This document shows, in pieces, positions 9,101 to 15,558 of a stretch of 41,822 bases of DNA (position 1 is its first letter; every line of letters begins with the position of its first letter). The DNA is taken from NCBI GenBank assembly GCA_045654685.1, contig JAZONV010000106.1, positions 1 through 41,822 of the forward strand, given 5' to 3'. The position numbers and the translations under genes are program-made. The DNA is from RGIG1828 sp045654685. GTDB lineage: Bacteria; Bacillota; Clostridia; UMGS1810. The notes under the pieces were generated by a model, which was not told the origin of the DNA, searched no databases, and saw only the letters and a list, made by a program, of their open reading frames with translations.

Positions 9101-9632
9101 TCGAAAGACTATATCAAAAGCCAACATTCCAGCATTAGGATTGGATGGGATAAATCTTTATCAATATGCAACAGACATCACAAAATCGGGGAAAACGAGT
9201 GATAAACAATTTACAAATGTAGATTGGATTGGGATTGTAAAAGAACTTGCCGATAGAGTAAGTGATGAAGAATTTGGAATTTTGCAATTAGTAAAATTTC
9301 AATATGAAGTGCTGAATTATGTTGACATTGTCGATGAAAGTGTTGAATGGAGATATGTTTTTATAACAGACTTAAATACATCGTATTCTCCCAAGTTCAA
9401 TGCTTATAGTGTAAATAATGGCAAATCTGTAGAAATGAAGGTTCATAGAACGAAACCGAGGCGAGATAAAGACGTTAAAGTAAGTTTTAATGAAATTCCG
9501 TTTGAAGATGGAGATATATTATACATTAAAACAGTAAAAAAACAACCTAAGAAACAAAAGGTTGGAGATGACTTTATTGAAATTCCTGATGTTCTTGAAT
9601 GGTGGATTAAGGATTATGTCAAGGTAATGTAA
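6177..9632 (+). CDS. DNA polymerase III alpha subunit (DnaE-type)
   Basis: An 1151-residue C-family polymerase. A PHP domain fills about residues 30-330: H-K-H near 36, and G-L-D-T-H-Y in place of a later metal-binding motif. The polymerase core has S-R-G-S-A near 416 and P-D-I-D-M-N with D459 and D461. D633 (I-V-D-V-V) takes the place of the third catalytic Asp. A helix-hairpin-helix-like V-K-G-I-G-E-K-A sequence lies near 904. The core is divergent (canonical G-R-G-S-A reads S-R-G-S-A), but the catalytic Asps are kept, so activity is expected. The start is TTG 6177, only 4 bp after the previous stop, using GGAAGTGA inside that gene. It supplies the element's own replicase. Confidence 0.9.
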   Translation: MLNDALKAQKRLKFNFPYNVEDWIKKMDMLMENYHKHTTWSDLVQIDSATSVEDFIRVSDSYGCKCYFSGEHGYQGEWLKMYDICKSTLDAEVREKMKISNPISFRYSVEAYWVKDKDQLYQEKYFDKKGKEQVREKKDNANCHMVIVARTYDAMRKLNYILSCGHVEGFYYKPRIDLKLLFELDKDDVYITSACIAGWKYEDAESVWLKIWKHFGDSFFLEYQAHDTPEQKKLNKKIYEMSQKYGIQTIIGLDTHYVSQEDCVKRDNLLKRKGLHYDEEDGWYMDFPKGSEVYSRMIKQGVLPSDEIIYAMMNTHVFVDGCQDLTYDTGFKIPILDEYKDYDYEQRAKILKNILESKFEQEDEEHHTEDRKNGMLYEFGEVKESGTVDYFLDNYTLIDLGISKYGGQLTTTSRGSASSYYTSKLLGFTTMDRFEAEVPIYPERFITKERILSSHQMPDIDMNVSTQEPFVKAAKELFGEHGCYPLLAVGTLGEKSGFKLYADIKGIEPCVANEITTYIDQYNEAIKQADDEEDKKDIHIEDYITNKEHLEIFNDSKSYQGIIEQAKVHACGFMLFNGNVREPDVIGYGDIRYEIGLIRCYSESTGKSTIVANIEGGLLDSYGYVKDDFLIVDVVSVIYKLYHSIGREVPTVSELRKMVSGDELTWKMYEIGATCSLNQCEKPSTTKKVMKYKPQNIKELAAFIAGIRPGFKSLINGFLSRVEYSNGEKAIDDLLKDCFQYMLYQEAVMKIFSWLGIPMKDSYDTIKRISKKKLKGEALKRVEDTLKEHWLKNIGNLDNFDPVYKVVKDSARYSFNAPHALAMANDSLYEAWMKAHHTSNFYEVTLNHYQNKGDKNKVADLLKEAMNVFGYSMASYEYGKDNSKFTVDDATKTIYPNLSSVKGIGEKAVLDMMTISNQGINNFVDIYNSIKGTNINSSVFGKLVKIGYFKKFGSIKKLLSIMQIYDDWKGSNGEGRKTISKANIPALGLDGINLYQYATDITKSGKTSDKQFTNVDWIGIVKELADRVSDEEFGILQLVKFQYEVLNYVDIVDESVEWRYVFITDLNTSYSPKFNAYSVNNGKSVEMKVHRTKPRRDKDVKVSFNEIPFEDGDILYIKTVKKQPKKQKVGDDFIEIPDVLEWWIKDYVKVM

Positions 9633-9642
9633 GGAGAATGAT

Positions 9643-10179
9643 TTGAAAAGATATTATACAGATAAAGAGTATCGGCAGTTGATTAAAAATATGGTTATTC
9701 TTTGTGACACTAAAGATAAAAAATCCAAGCATATTTTAGACGAATTCGACAAGCAGAAAATTGAATATAAATCCAAAGCGCTCAAAACTGGCGATTACAG
9801 TTTTATGATTAAGGCTTGCCCGGAACTTGGCTTTCAATATGATACATATTTTACAGACGAATTATGTATTGAGCGAAAGAATAGTTTATCTGAGCTTGCT
9901 GGCAATCTGGCATCAAAGACCGACGATAATAGAATATTCAAAGAACTCAACAGAATGATAAATATTGAGAGGGTATATCTAATTATTGAAGATGACTGTT
10001 TGGATGATATTTACGAGCATAATTACAAATCGGACTACAATCCAGATTCGTATATTAGAACGCTGTTGACTTGGCAAGCGAGGAATAATATGCACATTTA
10101 TTTTGTCAAGAAAGAAAATATGTCAAGGACTATTTATGAATTGTGTAAAAACTGCCTTGATTCAAAAATTTTAAAGTGA
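9643..10179 (+). CDS. ERCC4-type nuclease
   Basis: A 178-residue protein that is almost only an ERCC4 (XPF/Mus81) nuclease domain. It has L-C-D-T-K-D with D22, a T-G-D-Y-S segment, and the signature I-E-R-K-N-S (E-R-K-x-x-x core), followed by a helix that matches the S-E-L-A-G-N-L region. These enzymes cut branched or flapped DNA. It lacks the helicase and helix-hairpin-helix domains of cellular XPF, as is usual for phage versions. Its position after the polymerase suggests processing of recombination or replication intermediates. The start is TTG 9643 behind AAGGAG. Confidence 0.85.
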   Translation: MKRYYTDKEYRQLIKNMVILCDTKDKKSKHILDEFDKQKIEYKSKALKTGDYSFMIKACPELGFQYDTYFTDELCIERKNSLSELAGNLASKTDDNRIFKELNRMINIERVYLIIEDDCLDDIYEHNYKSDYNPDSYIRTLLTWQARNNMHIYFVKKENMSRTIYELCKNCLDSKILK

Positions 10180-10189
10180 GGTATTTTGA

Positions 10190-10762
10190 ATGAGAAAAGA
10201 GTACGAAGAATTATTGCTGAGCACAAAAAGAGAGGGCATCGAAGCCCTCTTAGAATTTATAAGAAAAAGTGATTTCTATACAGCACCTGCAAGCACAAGA
10301 TTTCACTCTTGTCATGAAGGCGGTCTATTAGAACACAGTTTAAATGTATATAAATGTCTCAAAGAAAAAGAGAATAATACTATGTGGGCGGAAGTTTACA
10401 AAGACACTCCTGAAGAAAGTCTTATAATCTGTGCGTTGCTACATGATTTGTGCAAGACCTACTTTTACACAGTCGAGTATCGAAACAAGAAGAATGACGA
10501 GACTGGCGTTTGGGAGAAAGTTCCGTTCTATACAATAGACGATAAAGTGCCTTATGGACATGGTGAAAAAAGTGTAATGATGATTGAAGAATATATCAAA
10601 CTTACGCCTGTGGAGCGTTATAGTATCAGATGGCATATGGGCTGGTCTGAGCCGAAAGAAAATTACAATGCTCTTGGTAAAGCAATGGGTAAATATCCGT
10701 TGGTGTTGGCACTTCACGAAGCCGACCAAGAGGCGACTTATTTACTTGAGGAGGAATGCTAA
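10190..10762 (+). CDS. HD-domain phosphohydrolase
   Basis: The 190-residue product has the metal-binding HD pattern: H49 in G-L-L-E-H-S, the H85-D86 pair in A-L-L-H-D-L-C-K, and a histidine in R-W-H-M near 148. HD enzymes in this position often act on nucleotides or nucleic-acid ends (dNTPases, 2',3'-cyclic phosphatases), but the substrate cannot be read from the sequence. It ends exactly at the next TTG start, so the two genes are coupled. The start is ATG 10190 after a GTGAGG ribosome site (10176-10181). Confidence 0.85.
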   Translation: MRKEYEELLLSTKREGIEALLEFIRKSDFYTAPASTRFHSCHEGGLLEHSLNVYKCLKEKENNTMWAEVYKDTPEESLIICALLHDLCKTYFYTVEYRNKKNDETGVWEKVPFYTIDDKVPYGHGEKSVMMIEEYIKLTPVERYSIRWHMGWSEPKENYNALGKAMGKYPLVLALHEADQEATYLLEEEC

Positions 10763-11047
10763 TTGAGAACAGTTTATGCAAACGCTCTTTTGAGTGATGG
10801 CAAAATCCTATTTTGGTATACGGGTGACGAATGTAAAGACTGGCACGACTTCTATAAAGATTTTTACTATTCCGGGCTTAATATGATTGAATACGAAAAA
10901 TCGCATAGACTTGAACTCGACAAGATAGGTTTTGAAATTAAGCCGAGCAGTTGGGATTATAATAACTTCATTTTTGAGGTTTTGGCTAAAGAGTTTTACA
11001 AACAGTATCTGATTAGTGAGGATAGTAAAGGGCAAAAGCCTTATTGA
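10763..11047 (+). CDS. hypothetical protein, 94 aa, aromatic-rich
   Basis: The start is TTG 10763, directly abutting the previous stop codon, with GAGGAGG (10749-10755) as ribosome site. The protein is rich in Trp, Tyr and Phe (for example WHDFYKDFYY) and is probably soluble. No motif or family is recognised. A large hairpin follows 10 bp after its TGA stop, so it probably ends the replication transcription unit. Confidence 0.6.
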   Translation: MRTVYANALLSDGKILFWYTGDECKDWHDFYKDFYYSGLNMIEYEKSHRLELDKIGFEIKPSSWDYNNFIFEVLAKEFYKQYLISEDSKGQKPY

Positions 11048-11057
11048 CTATAAAATC

Positions 11058-11112
11058 AAAAATCGCAAGTCCTGAAATGCCCTATTTATGCGGGTTTCAG
11101 GACACGATTTTT
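11058..11112. terminator. large composite hairpin, likely bidirectional terminator
   Basis: AAAAATCG (11058-11065) pairs with CGATTTTT (11105-11112), and GTCCTGAAA (11069-11077) pairs with TTTCAGGAC (11095-11103). A further CCC/GGG pairing lies inside. The outer arms give a T-run after the stem on either strand. It lies right behind the last gene of the replication block. Confidence 0.5.
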
Positions 11113-11144
11113 GGTGATAGAATAGGACTTTTATCGGGATTATG

Positions 11145-11166
11145 TTCCCGACACAAATGTCGGGAA
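11145..11166 (+). repeat. perfect 9-bp hairpin ahead of a small gene
   Basis: TTCCCGACA and TGTCGGGAA enclose the tetranucleotide CAAA. The hairpin ends 4 bp before the GGAGG ribosome site of the gene at 11184 and leaves that site free. It may stabilise a processed 5' end or act as an operator. A related hairpin lies at 12926-12950. Confidence 0.5.
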
Positions 11167-11183
11167 GTTTGGAGGTGTTTAAT

Positions 11184-11372
11184 ATGTTTGTACCATGTGT
11201 TGAACATTGTTTCGTTAAATTTGGAAAGCATTATACTCCAAAGTGTGACAATACATGCGAATATGCCAAAGCAGTTAAAGAACGCAATAAAGCAGTCGAG
11301 TTTATAAAGTATCTCGACAGAAATTATAGTTCTTATATGACAGAAGATGAAAAATTTGAGGAATGGAGATAA
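11184..11372 (+). CDS. small Cys-containing protein, 62 aa
   Basis: I chose ATG 11184 because GGAGGTG (11171-11177) sits just upstream; in-frame starts further up lie inside the hairpin at 11145-11166. The product has four cysteines near its N-terminus (C5, C9, C21, C25) with nearby His, a possible small zinc site, then a basic and acidic helix. It overlaps the ribosome site of the next gene and was probably translated together with it. No family is recognised. Confidence 0.55.
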   Translation: MFVPCVEHCFVKFGKHYTPKCDNTCEYAKAVKERNKAVEFIKYLDRNYSSYMTEDEKFEEWR

Positions 11373-11374
11373 AT

Positions 11375-11836
11375 ATGGGAATTAAATTAGGTTCAGGATT
11401 TTTAACAATGACATGTCTAGATACAGGCGAATCATTTGATTTAGGCGAGGTTTCGCCTTTAGAGATGGAAGTAGAGGAGTGGAGCAATAAAGAAGATCCT
11501 GAGAAAGTAATTAAAGGATTTACTAATCCGGCAACATTTTCTTGCGAAAGCACAATCATCAACCAAGACTTATTTAACGAATTGTGCACTCCTTCAACTT
11601 CTTTAGGATTTACCATAGAAGGAGAAACACCAATTCTCGTTCAGGCTCGTTGGCATAAGAAAACAAGAATTCGTAAGAAATGGCTTAAGAGATATGGTTA
11701 TAAAGAAGACAAAGTTAAAACAATTATGAAAGCAAAGTATGGTGAGTTTAATAAAGAGACTGGCGAGTGCAATATTGAAATCGAAAGTATTGAGTATGTA
11801 TTCAAGCCATATCAGTTACAGAGAGAGGTGCGATAG
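11375..11836 (+). CDS. hypothetical protein, 153 aa
   Basis: The start is ATG 11375, seven bases after GGAG (11365-11368); an in-frame ATG at 11363 lies before that site and is less likely. The N-terminal half is acidic and beta-rich (GIKLGSGFLTM, then an Asp/Glu/Gly-rich stretch). Then comes a very basic segment (WHKKTRIRKKWLKRYGYK, about 90-107), and the end is again beta-like. The basic patch could bind nucleic acid. No family is recognised. Confidence 0.6.
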   Translation: MGIKLGSGFLTMTCLDTGESFDLGEVSPLEMEVEEWSNKEDPEKVIKGFTNPATFSCESTIINQDLFNELCTPSTSLGFTIEGETPILVQARWHKKTRIRKKWLKRYGYKEDKVKTIMKAKYGEFNKETGECNIEIESIEYVFKPYQLQREVR

Positions 11837-11837
11837 T

Positions 11838-12125
11838 GTGGACTATAAATCATATCGTGAAGAAAATGTTAAAAAGTTAAGTCAGTTTGATAGGACATTC
11901 AAACCTTGGAAGAAATGGCAAGATGTAAAACTTTCTGATATATGCCCTTGTGATTCTTGTGAAGTTCAAAAAGAGTATATTGACCGAAGATATGAACTTA
12001 TGATGTCGGCGGGAGCAGATGAGAAACTTGCTGAAAAATGTAGACATTGTATTGATGCTATAAATTGGCAGAGAGAATGTATAGAAAAACTGCGATGGTA
12101 CGAAAACGGATGTGAGAATAAATGA
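11838..12125 (+). CDS. hypothetical Cys-rich protein, 95 aa
   Basis: I chose GTG 11838, directly after the previous stop, because GAGAGAGGTG (11821-11830) is the ribosome site and the frame further upstream lies inside the preceding gene. The product has C-P-C-D-S-C near residue 35 and C-R-H-C near 67, which could form a zinc site, followed by a Trp- and Cys-containing helix. It overlaps the next gene by 4 bp (ATGA). No family is recognised. Confidence 0.5.
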   Translation: MDYKSYREENVKKLSQFDRTFKPWKKWQDVKLSDICPCDSCEVQKEYIDRRYELMMSAGADEKLAEKCRHCIDAINWQRECIEKLRWYENGCENK

Positions 12126-12610
12126 AAAATCAACTTTCTAAAAGAGAATATAAATATAGATGCAAAATTATAGCCGAGAATCGTTTGAAGAAAGACTATC
12201 AACAGTATCTTGATGAACAAGTGCAAATCAAAGGCATTACATATAAAATCTTATATTTTGACCCAATGAGATTGCGAAGTATTTTGTCTGTTGTGGCTTT
12301 TAGAAAAGTAAGTGATGTTATTCGTAAAGCAGGAGTTTCTGCAAAACAAGCAGCCGATAGTTTTCAAAATTTTGCCGTTATTGCAAACTCGGTTTCTGAG
12401 ACGGTTAAGATTGATGGCATAATCACCAATATGAAAAATGTATATGGTTTAAGCGAGAAGCAAACAGACGAATTATTAAAACTTGCAAAAGATTATGCTG
12501 AAAAACATATTACGACTTGTGAAGATGTTTTGTATGAAGTTGGACGAAAGATAAGAGAAGATGGTTGTACAATGCATAGATGTATTAACTGGTTGAAGGA
12601 GGAAGAGTAA
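12122..12610 (+). CDS. hypothetical helical protein, 162 aa
   Basis: The start is ATG 12122 overlapping the previous stop. The protein is basic at its N-terminus and almost fully helical after residue 50, with an R-K-A-G-V-S-A-K-Q-A-A-D-S segment that could form a helix-turn-helix-like unit. I see no catalytic residues or membrane segment. It is coupled to the following gene by a 1-bp TAATG overlap. Function unknown. Confidence 0.6.
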   Translation: MKNQLSKREYKYRCKIIAENRLKKDYQQYLDEQVQIKGITYKILYFDPMRLRSILSVVAFRKVSDVIRKAGVSAKQAADSFQNFAVIANSVSETVKIDGIITNMKNVYGLSEKQTDELLKLAKDYAEKHITTCEDVLYEVGRKIREDGCTMHRCINWLKEEE

Positions 12611-12918
12611 TGGCTAAATATTTTGCAGGTGGACACCTTCGTTTTGTTTACGGAGAATGGCGTGACGATAATGGAAATGTTGTTGAGATTATAAAAATAC
12701 CTTACAAACCTTTTCCTGTAGTTTTATCTGATGATGAAGATAATTCTGATGTATACTGTCCTTTTTGCGACACCAATTTAAGCGGGCATTATTATGGCGG
12801 AGATTATGAGTCGCCCAAAATAATTCCTTGCTTTGAGTGTGGGACTTGGCTTGATGGCACAAAAGCTATAACCAAAGAAGAAGCAAAAAAGACTATTGTA
12901 AAAAGAGGTTACTTTTAA
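12610..12918 (+). CDS. zinc-ribbon protein, 102 aa
   Basis: Two knuckles, Y-C-P-F-C near residue 55 and P-C-F-E-C near 77, form a clear zinc ribbon (C-x2-C ... C-x2-C). The flanking regions are short: a beta-rich N-terminus and a Lys-rich C-terminus. Such proteins often bind nucleic acids or protein partners, but the target here is unknown. The start ATG 12610 overlaps the previous stop by one base. Confidence 0.65.
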   Translation: MAKYFAGGHLRFVYGEWRDDNGNVVEIIKIPYKPFPVVLSDDEDNSDVYCPFCDTNLSGHYYGGDYESPKIIPCFECGTWLDGTKAITKEEAKKTIVKRGYF

Positions 12919-12925
12919 CCAAATA

Positions 12926-12950
12926 TCCGACATCAAGTTTTCGTGTCGGA
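12926..12950 (+). repeat. 7-bp hairpin related to the one at 11145-11166
   Basis: TCCGACA and TGTCGGA enclose 11 bases. The arms match the core C-C-G-A-C-A of the hairpin at 11145-11166. No T-run follows, so it is not a standard terminator. The gap from 12951 to 13056 is A-rich and holds no other recognisable feature. Confidence 0.4.
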
Positions 12951-13056
12951 GAATTACTAAAAATGAACACCCAATAAAACTGAGATTTTAAAGTGAAAAT
13001 AGGCTTGAAAAAGCGAGAAAAACGGAGTAAACAAGGGAAAAATGGAGGTTGAAAAT

Positions 13057-13329
13057 ATGGATAATGAACTGAAGTTAAAAAGACTGTTGTATAAAGTTGA
13101 ACATGAGTGCGGAGTTGGAACGGCTGCCGAACTAAAAGATATTTTTGATGAATTGCAGACAAGAGTTGAAGATTTGGAATCTGAAAGCAACGATTATGAT
13201 GACATTTATCAAAGTCTTACATATTTGAATGACCAGTTGTTTAAGTTAGAAAAACATATTGATGACAATGCTGACGGCACTGATTATTGGAGAGGTATGC
13301 AAGACGCATATGACATGATTGAGCCGTAA
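13057..13329 (+). CDS. hypothetical coiled-coil protein, 90 aa
   Basis: I chose ATG 13057, 8 bp after GGAGG (13044-13048). An in-frame ATG at 13042 overlaps that site. The product is acidic and helical, with heptad-like Leu spacing at about residues 28-70 that suggests a coiled coil, and ends with an aromatic segment. No family is recognised. The gene lies directly before the structured leader of the first methyltransferase gene. Confidence 0.55.
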   Translation: MDNELKLKRLLYKVEHECGVGTAAELKDIFDELQTRVEDLESESNDYDDIYQSLTYLNDQLFKLEKHIDDNADGTDYWRGMQDAYDMIEP

Positions 13330-13363
13330 TAAAGAGAGAATAATATATTGTAAACAAAATTAC

Positions 13364-13419
13364 GAAAGGAGTAAGAGGTTTGTCCGGACATCAAATCATG
13401 ATTTACTCCAATGTGATTA
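13364..13419 (+). promoter_or_regulatory. structured leader of methyltransferase gene (copy A)
   Basis: GGAGTAA (13368-13374) pairs with TTACTCC (13403-13409) and so hides the only ribosome site. The loop region holds TTG, the palindrome TCCGGA, then CAT. The methyltransferase start TTG 13420 comes 40 bases after the loop TTG at 13380 and has no ribosome site of its own. A second leader with the same layout and compensating base changes lies at 15504-15558. Confidence 0.6.
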
Positions 13420-13731
13420 TTGAAAAATTTAAGAGTAGTAAGTTTATTTGATGGTATAAGCTGTGGTAGGCTCGCTCTTGAAAGAGCAGGGTTTAATACA
13501 ACCTCATATGAAGCATACGAAATAGAGCCACACGCAATTGAAGTTAGCAAGAAAAACTATCCCGACATTATTCATTTAGAATGTGAAAGATTACAAACCT
13601 TACCCGACAATTATACACTAATTGAAGATGGCAGGTCTTTGCCACAGTCAGATAGATATCGTTACGAAATGATAGGTAATGGGTGGACGGTTGATGTCGT
13701 AGCTCATATTTTTAGAGGTATGAGCTTATGA
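13420..13731 (+). CDS. cytosine-5 DNA methyltransferase remnant (internally deleted)
   Basis: The 103-residue product joins the two ends of a C5 methyltransferase. Residues 1-47 carry motif I (V-V-S-L-F-D-G-I-S-C-G-R), which binds S-adenosylmethionine, and residues 53-103 carry motifs IX and X (E-C-E-R-L-Q-T-L-P-D-N-Y-T and M-I-G-N-G-W). About 200 residues with the catalytic PCQ, ENV and target-recognition parts are missing, yet the frame is intact. It cannot methylate alone. It might be decaying, or might act as a small accessory protein. TTG 13420 is forced: TGA 13414-13416 closes the frame just upstream, and motif I begins almost at once. It overlaps the next gene by 4 bp. Confidence 0.7.
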   Translation: MKNLRVVSLFDGISCGRLALERAGFNTTSYEAYEIEPHAIEVSKKNYPDIIHLECERLQTLPDNYTLIEDGRSLPQSDRYRYEMIGNGWTVDVVAHIFRGMSL

Positions 13732-14627
13732 GTGGATTAAAAATTTTAAGTTTGTGTGGCGGAGTAGAGACAGGAATAATATCTCTTCAAAAACTTGGCA
13801 TCCCGATAAAAGAATACCATACATACGAAATTCTTCCTGAAGCAATTGCAGTATCACAACACCATTTCCCATTTGTGGTGCATCATGGCGATTTATTTGA
13901 CGCAAATTGGAACGACTACAAAGGGTTTGATTTAGTGATTGGCGGTATGTGCTGTCAAAGTTTAAGTAGGGTAAGAATTGAAGACAAAGCAGTTAATAAT
14001 GGTCTGCTTGGTAAATCCGGTATTGTTTATGAATTGCAAAAAGCACTTGAGATTATCAACCCTAAATGGTTCATGGCAGAGAACGTTGTTCCCTCAGATG
14101 ATAATGACCTATATGAGTTGAATCGTATTATGTCTGTTGACGGTGTACTAATCAATAGCAATAGATTTTCAGCACAAGATAGAGAGCGTTTTTATTGGAC
14201 AAACATTCCAATAGATACCATTCCTGATAGCAACCCTTTTGTTTTAAAAGACATAATGGTGCCAGAAGTTGATGAAAAATATTACTATAAAAAAGATTTT
14301 GAAATCTTGAATATGAACAAAAAAGTATGCGCCGAGCTTAAAGCAAACACTATGGAGATGAATCGCAGAATTTACAACCCGGACTTCAAATGTGCAACAC
14401 TAACCTGCATCAATGGCGGCTACCACGAAAAGAAAGTTCTTGATAATGGCAGACCGAGAAAACTTACCGAGATTGAGTATGAGAGATTGCAGGGTTTTGA
14501 AGATAATTTTACCAATGTAATTTGTAACGGTAGACCGTTGTCTTATACGAAACGGTGTAGTTTGATTGGTAATGCTTGGAATGAGCCGACAATTAGACAT
14601 ATTTTTAAAGGTTTAAAACACCAATGA
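13728..14627 (+). CDS. cytosine-5 DNA methyltransferase
   Basis: A 299-residue C5 methyltransferase. Motif I is L-S-L-C-G-G-V-E-T-G. Motif IV reads G-G-M-C75-C76-Q77, where the usual P-C-Q has become C-C-Q, so the catalytic Cys should be C76. Motif VI is E118-N119-V120, motif VIII is Q-D-R-E-R-F-Y-W, motif IX is E-Y-E-R-L-Q-G-F, and motif X ends near I-G-N-A-W. The target domain is short, as in phage enzymes. It probably protects element DNA from host restriction, since no restriction endonuclease gene is adjacent. Start ATG 13728 overlaps the remnant gene, so the two are translated together. Confidence 0.85.
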   Translation: MSGLKILSLCGGVETGIISLQKLGIPIKEYHTYEILPEAIAVSQHHFPFVVHHGDLFDANWNDYKGFDLVIGGMCCQSLSRVRIEDKAVNNGLLGKSGIVYELQKALEIINPKWFMAENVVPSDDNDLYELNRIMSVDGVLINSNRFSAQDRERFYWTNIPIDTIPDSNPFVLKDIMVPEVDEKYYYKKDFEILNMNKKVCAELKANTMEMNRRIYNPDFKCATLTCINGGYHEKKVLDNGRPRKLTEIEYERLQGFEDNFTNVICNGRPLSYTKRCSLIGNAWNEPTIRHIFKGLKHQ

Positions 14628-14652
14628 AAGAACGATTTTAAGGAGTGAGAGT

Positions 14653-15042
14653 ATGTTTAAACAACAGATAATAGACCAAAACAAACAAAGGTTATTTAAT
14701 ACACTTGATAGAATTGGTGAGGTTTTTGATGACAATAAGCATATGGTGGGCAATACCGTTGAATATGTAACCAATTATCTTATTGGTGTCGGTGTAATTA
14801 TGCCACCTTTAATGATGGCAGAAGTTATTTACATAATTGTAGATAATGAAGTAGTAAAATATCACATTACCAAAATTGAGCAGGATAATGATTATTCATT
14901 TAGATTTGGTGCTTATCCTTGTGAAAATATCAAGCCTTTTACTAAAACAAAGTATTTCAAAGAGAGTGCGATAGGTAAGACAGTATTTCAAGACTATGCC
15001 GAAGCGGTTAAGAAAATAAAAGGCGAAGATTATTATGAGTAA
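14653..15042 (+). CDS. hypothetical protein, 129 aa
   Basis: The start is ATG 14653 behind AAGGAGTGAGAG. After a helical N-terminus the protein has a G-V-G-V-I-M-P-P segment followed by strands (VIYIIVDNEVVKYHI). The next gene product has a matching segment (N-G-V-I-V-P-P then EVYFY), so the two share a small beta-barrel-like unit. Similar small proteins are common in phage accessory regions, but no function is known to me. Confidence 0.55.
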   Translation: MFKQQIIDQNKQRLFNTLDRIGEVFDDNKHMVGNTVEYVTNYLIGVGVIMPPLMMAEVIYIIVDNEVVKYHITKIEQDNDYSFRFGAYPCENIKPFTKTKYFKESAIGKTVFQDYAEAVKKIKGEDYYE

Positions 15043-15082
15043 ACCACAATAAAATCGCAATTCAAAAGGGTGATTATAACGA

Positions 15083-15499
15083 ATGAATAGAAAAGTAGAA
15101 CGAGAAAGATTAATTAATGTATTAAGTAAATATAGCTCAGAGAGCCGATGTGAAAGACATGGCAACCCCTTTGGTGATGATTACTGTAAAGGGTGCAAAT
15201 ATGAAAGCGAAAAATCCTGTGAGGATTCTAATAGAGCTGACTATCTACTTGAAAATGGGGTGATAGTACCGCCTTGCAAGTTAGGGGACGAAGTGTATTT
15301 TTATAAAGCTGAGTTAAATGAAATTTGTCCAGCTAAGGTTGTTGGAATATATTATAGATTACATACACCATCGATGCCACTTTGGATAGATATATCATAT
15401 GAAAGCAAGACGACAGGCAGACAGGGATGCGAAATGACAAGCGATGTGTTTAAATTACTGTGTCATCCTACTAAGGAAGAAGCAGAAAAGCATTTATAA
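15083..15499 (+). CDS. hypothetical Cys-rich protein, 138 aa
   Basis: The start is ATG 15083 behind AAAGGGTGAT. The N-terminal half carries C-x11-C-x2-C-x7-C-like spacing (C23, C35, C38, C46), a likely zinc site. A second part, beginning G-V-I-V-P-P-C-K-L-G-D-E-V-Y-F, resembles the preceding gene product. The gene ends 4 bp before the structured leader of the adenine methyltransferase. No function can be given. Confidence 0.55.
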   Translation: MNRKVERERLINVLSKYSSESRCERHGNPFGDDYCKGCKYESEKSCEDSNRADYLLENGVIVPPCKLGDEVYFYKAELNEICPAKVVGIYYRLHTPSMPLWIDISYESKTTGRQGCEMTSDVFKLLCHPTKEEAEKHL

Positions 15500-15503
15500 A
15501 TAA

Positions 15504-15558
15504 GAAAGGAGAAAAGAGTTGTGCGCACATTAAACTATAGTTTCTCCTGTGAAGTAAT
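15504..15558 (+). promoter_or_regulatory. structured leader of methyltransferase gene (copy B)
   Basis: AGGAGAAA (15507-15514) pairs with TTTCTCCT (15541-15548), hiding the ribosome site. The loop holds TTG (15519), the palindrome TGCGCA, then CAT. The gene start TTG 15559 is again exactly 40 bases after the loop TTG and again lacks a nearby ribosome site. Compared with copy A at 13364-13419, the stem and palindrome differ by paired, compensating changes. Confidence 0.6.

Noticed and set aside
11044..11307. An 87-codon open frame after the aromatic-rich gene
   Set aside because: It runs through the large hairpin, has no ribosome site, and overlaps the better supported Cys-containing gene at 11184.
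13380..13451. Leader peptide genes in the methyltransferase leaders
   Set aside because: The two frames differ in length and sequence after the fourth codon (His), so coding is not conserved, while the base pairing is.
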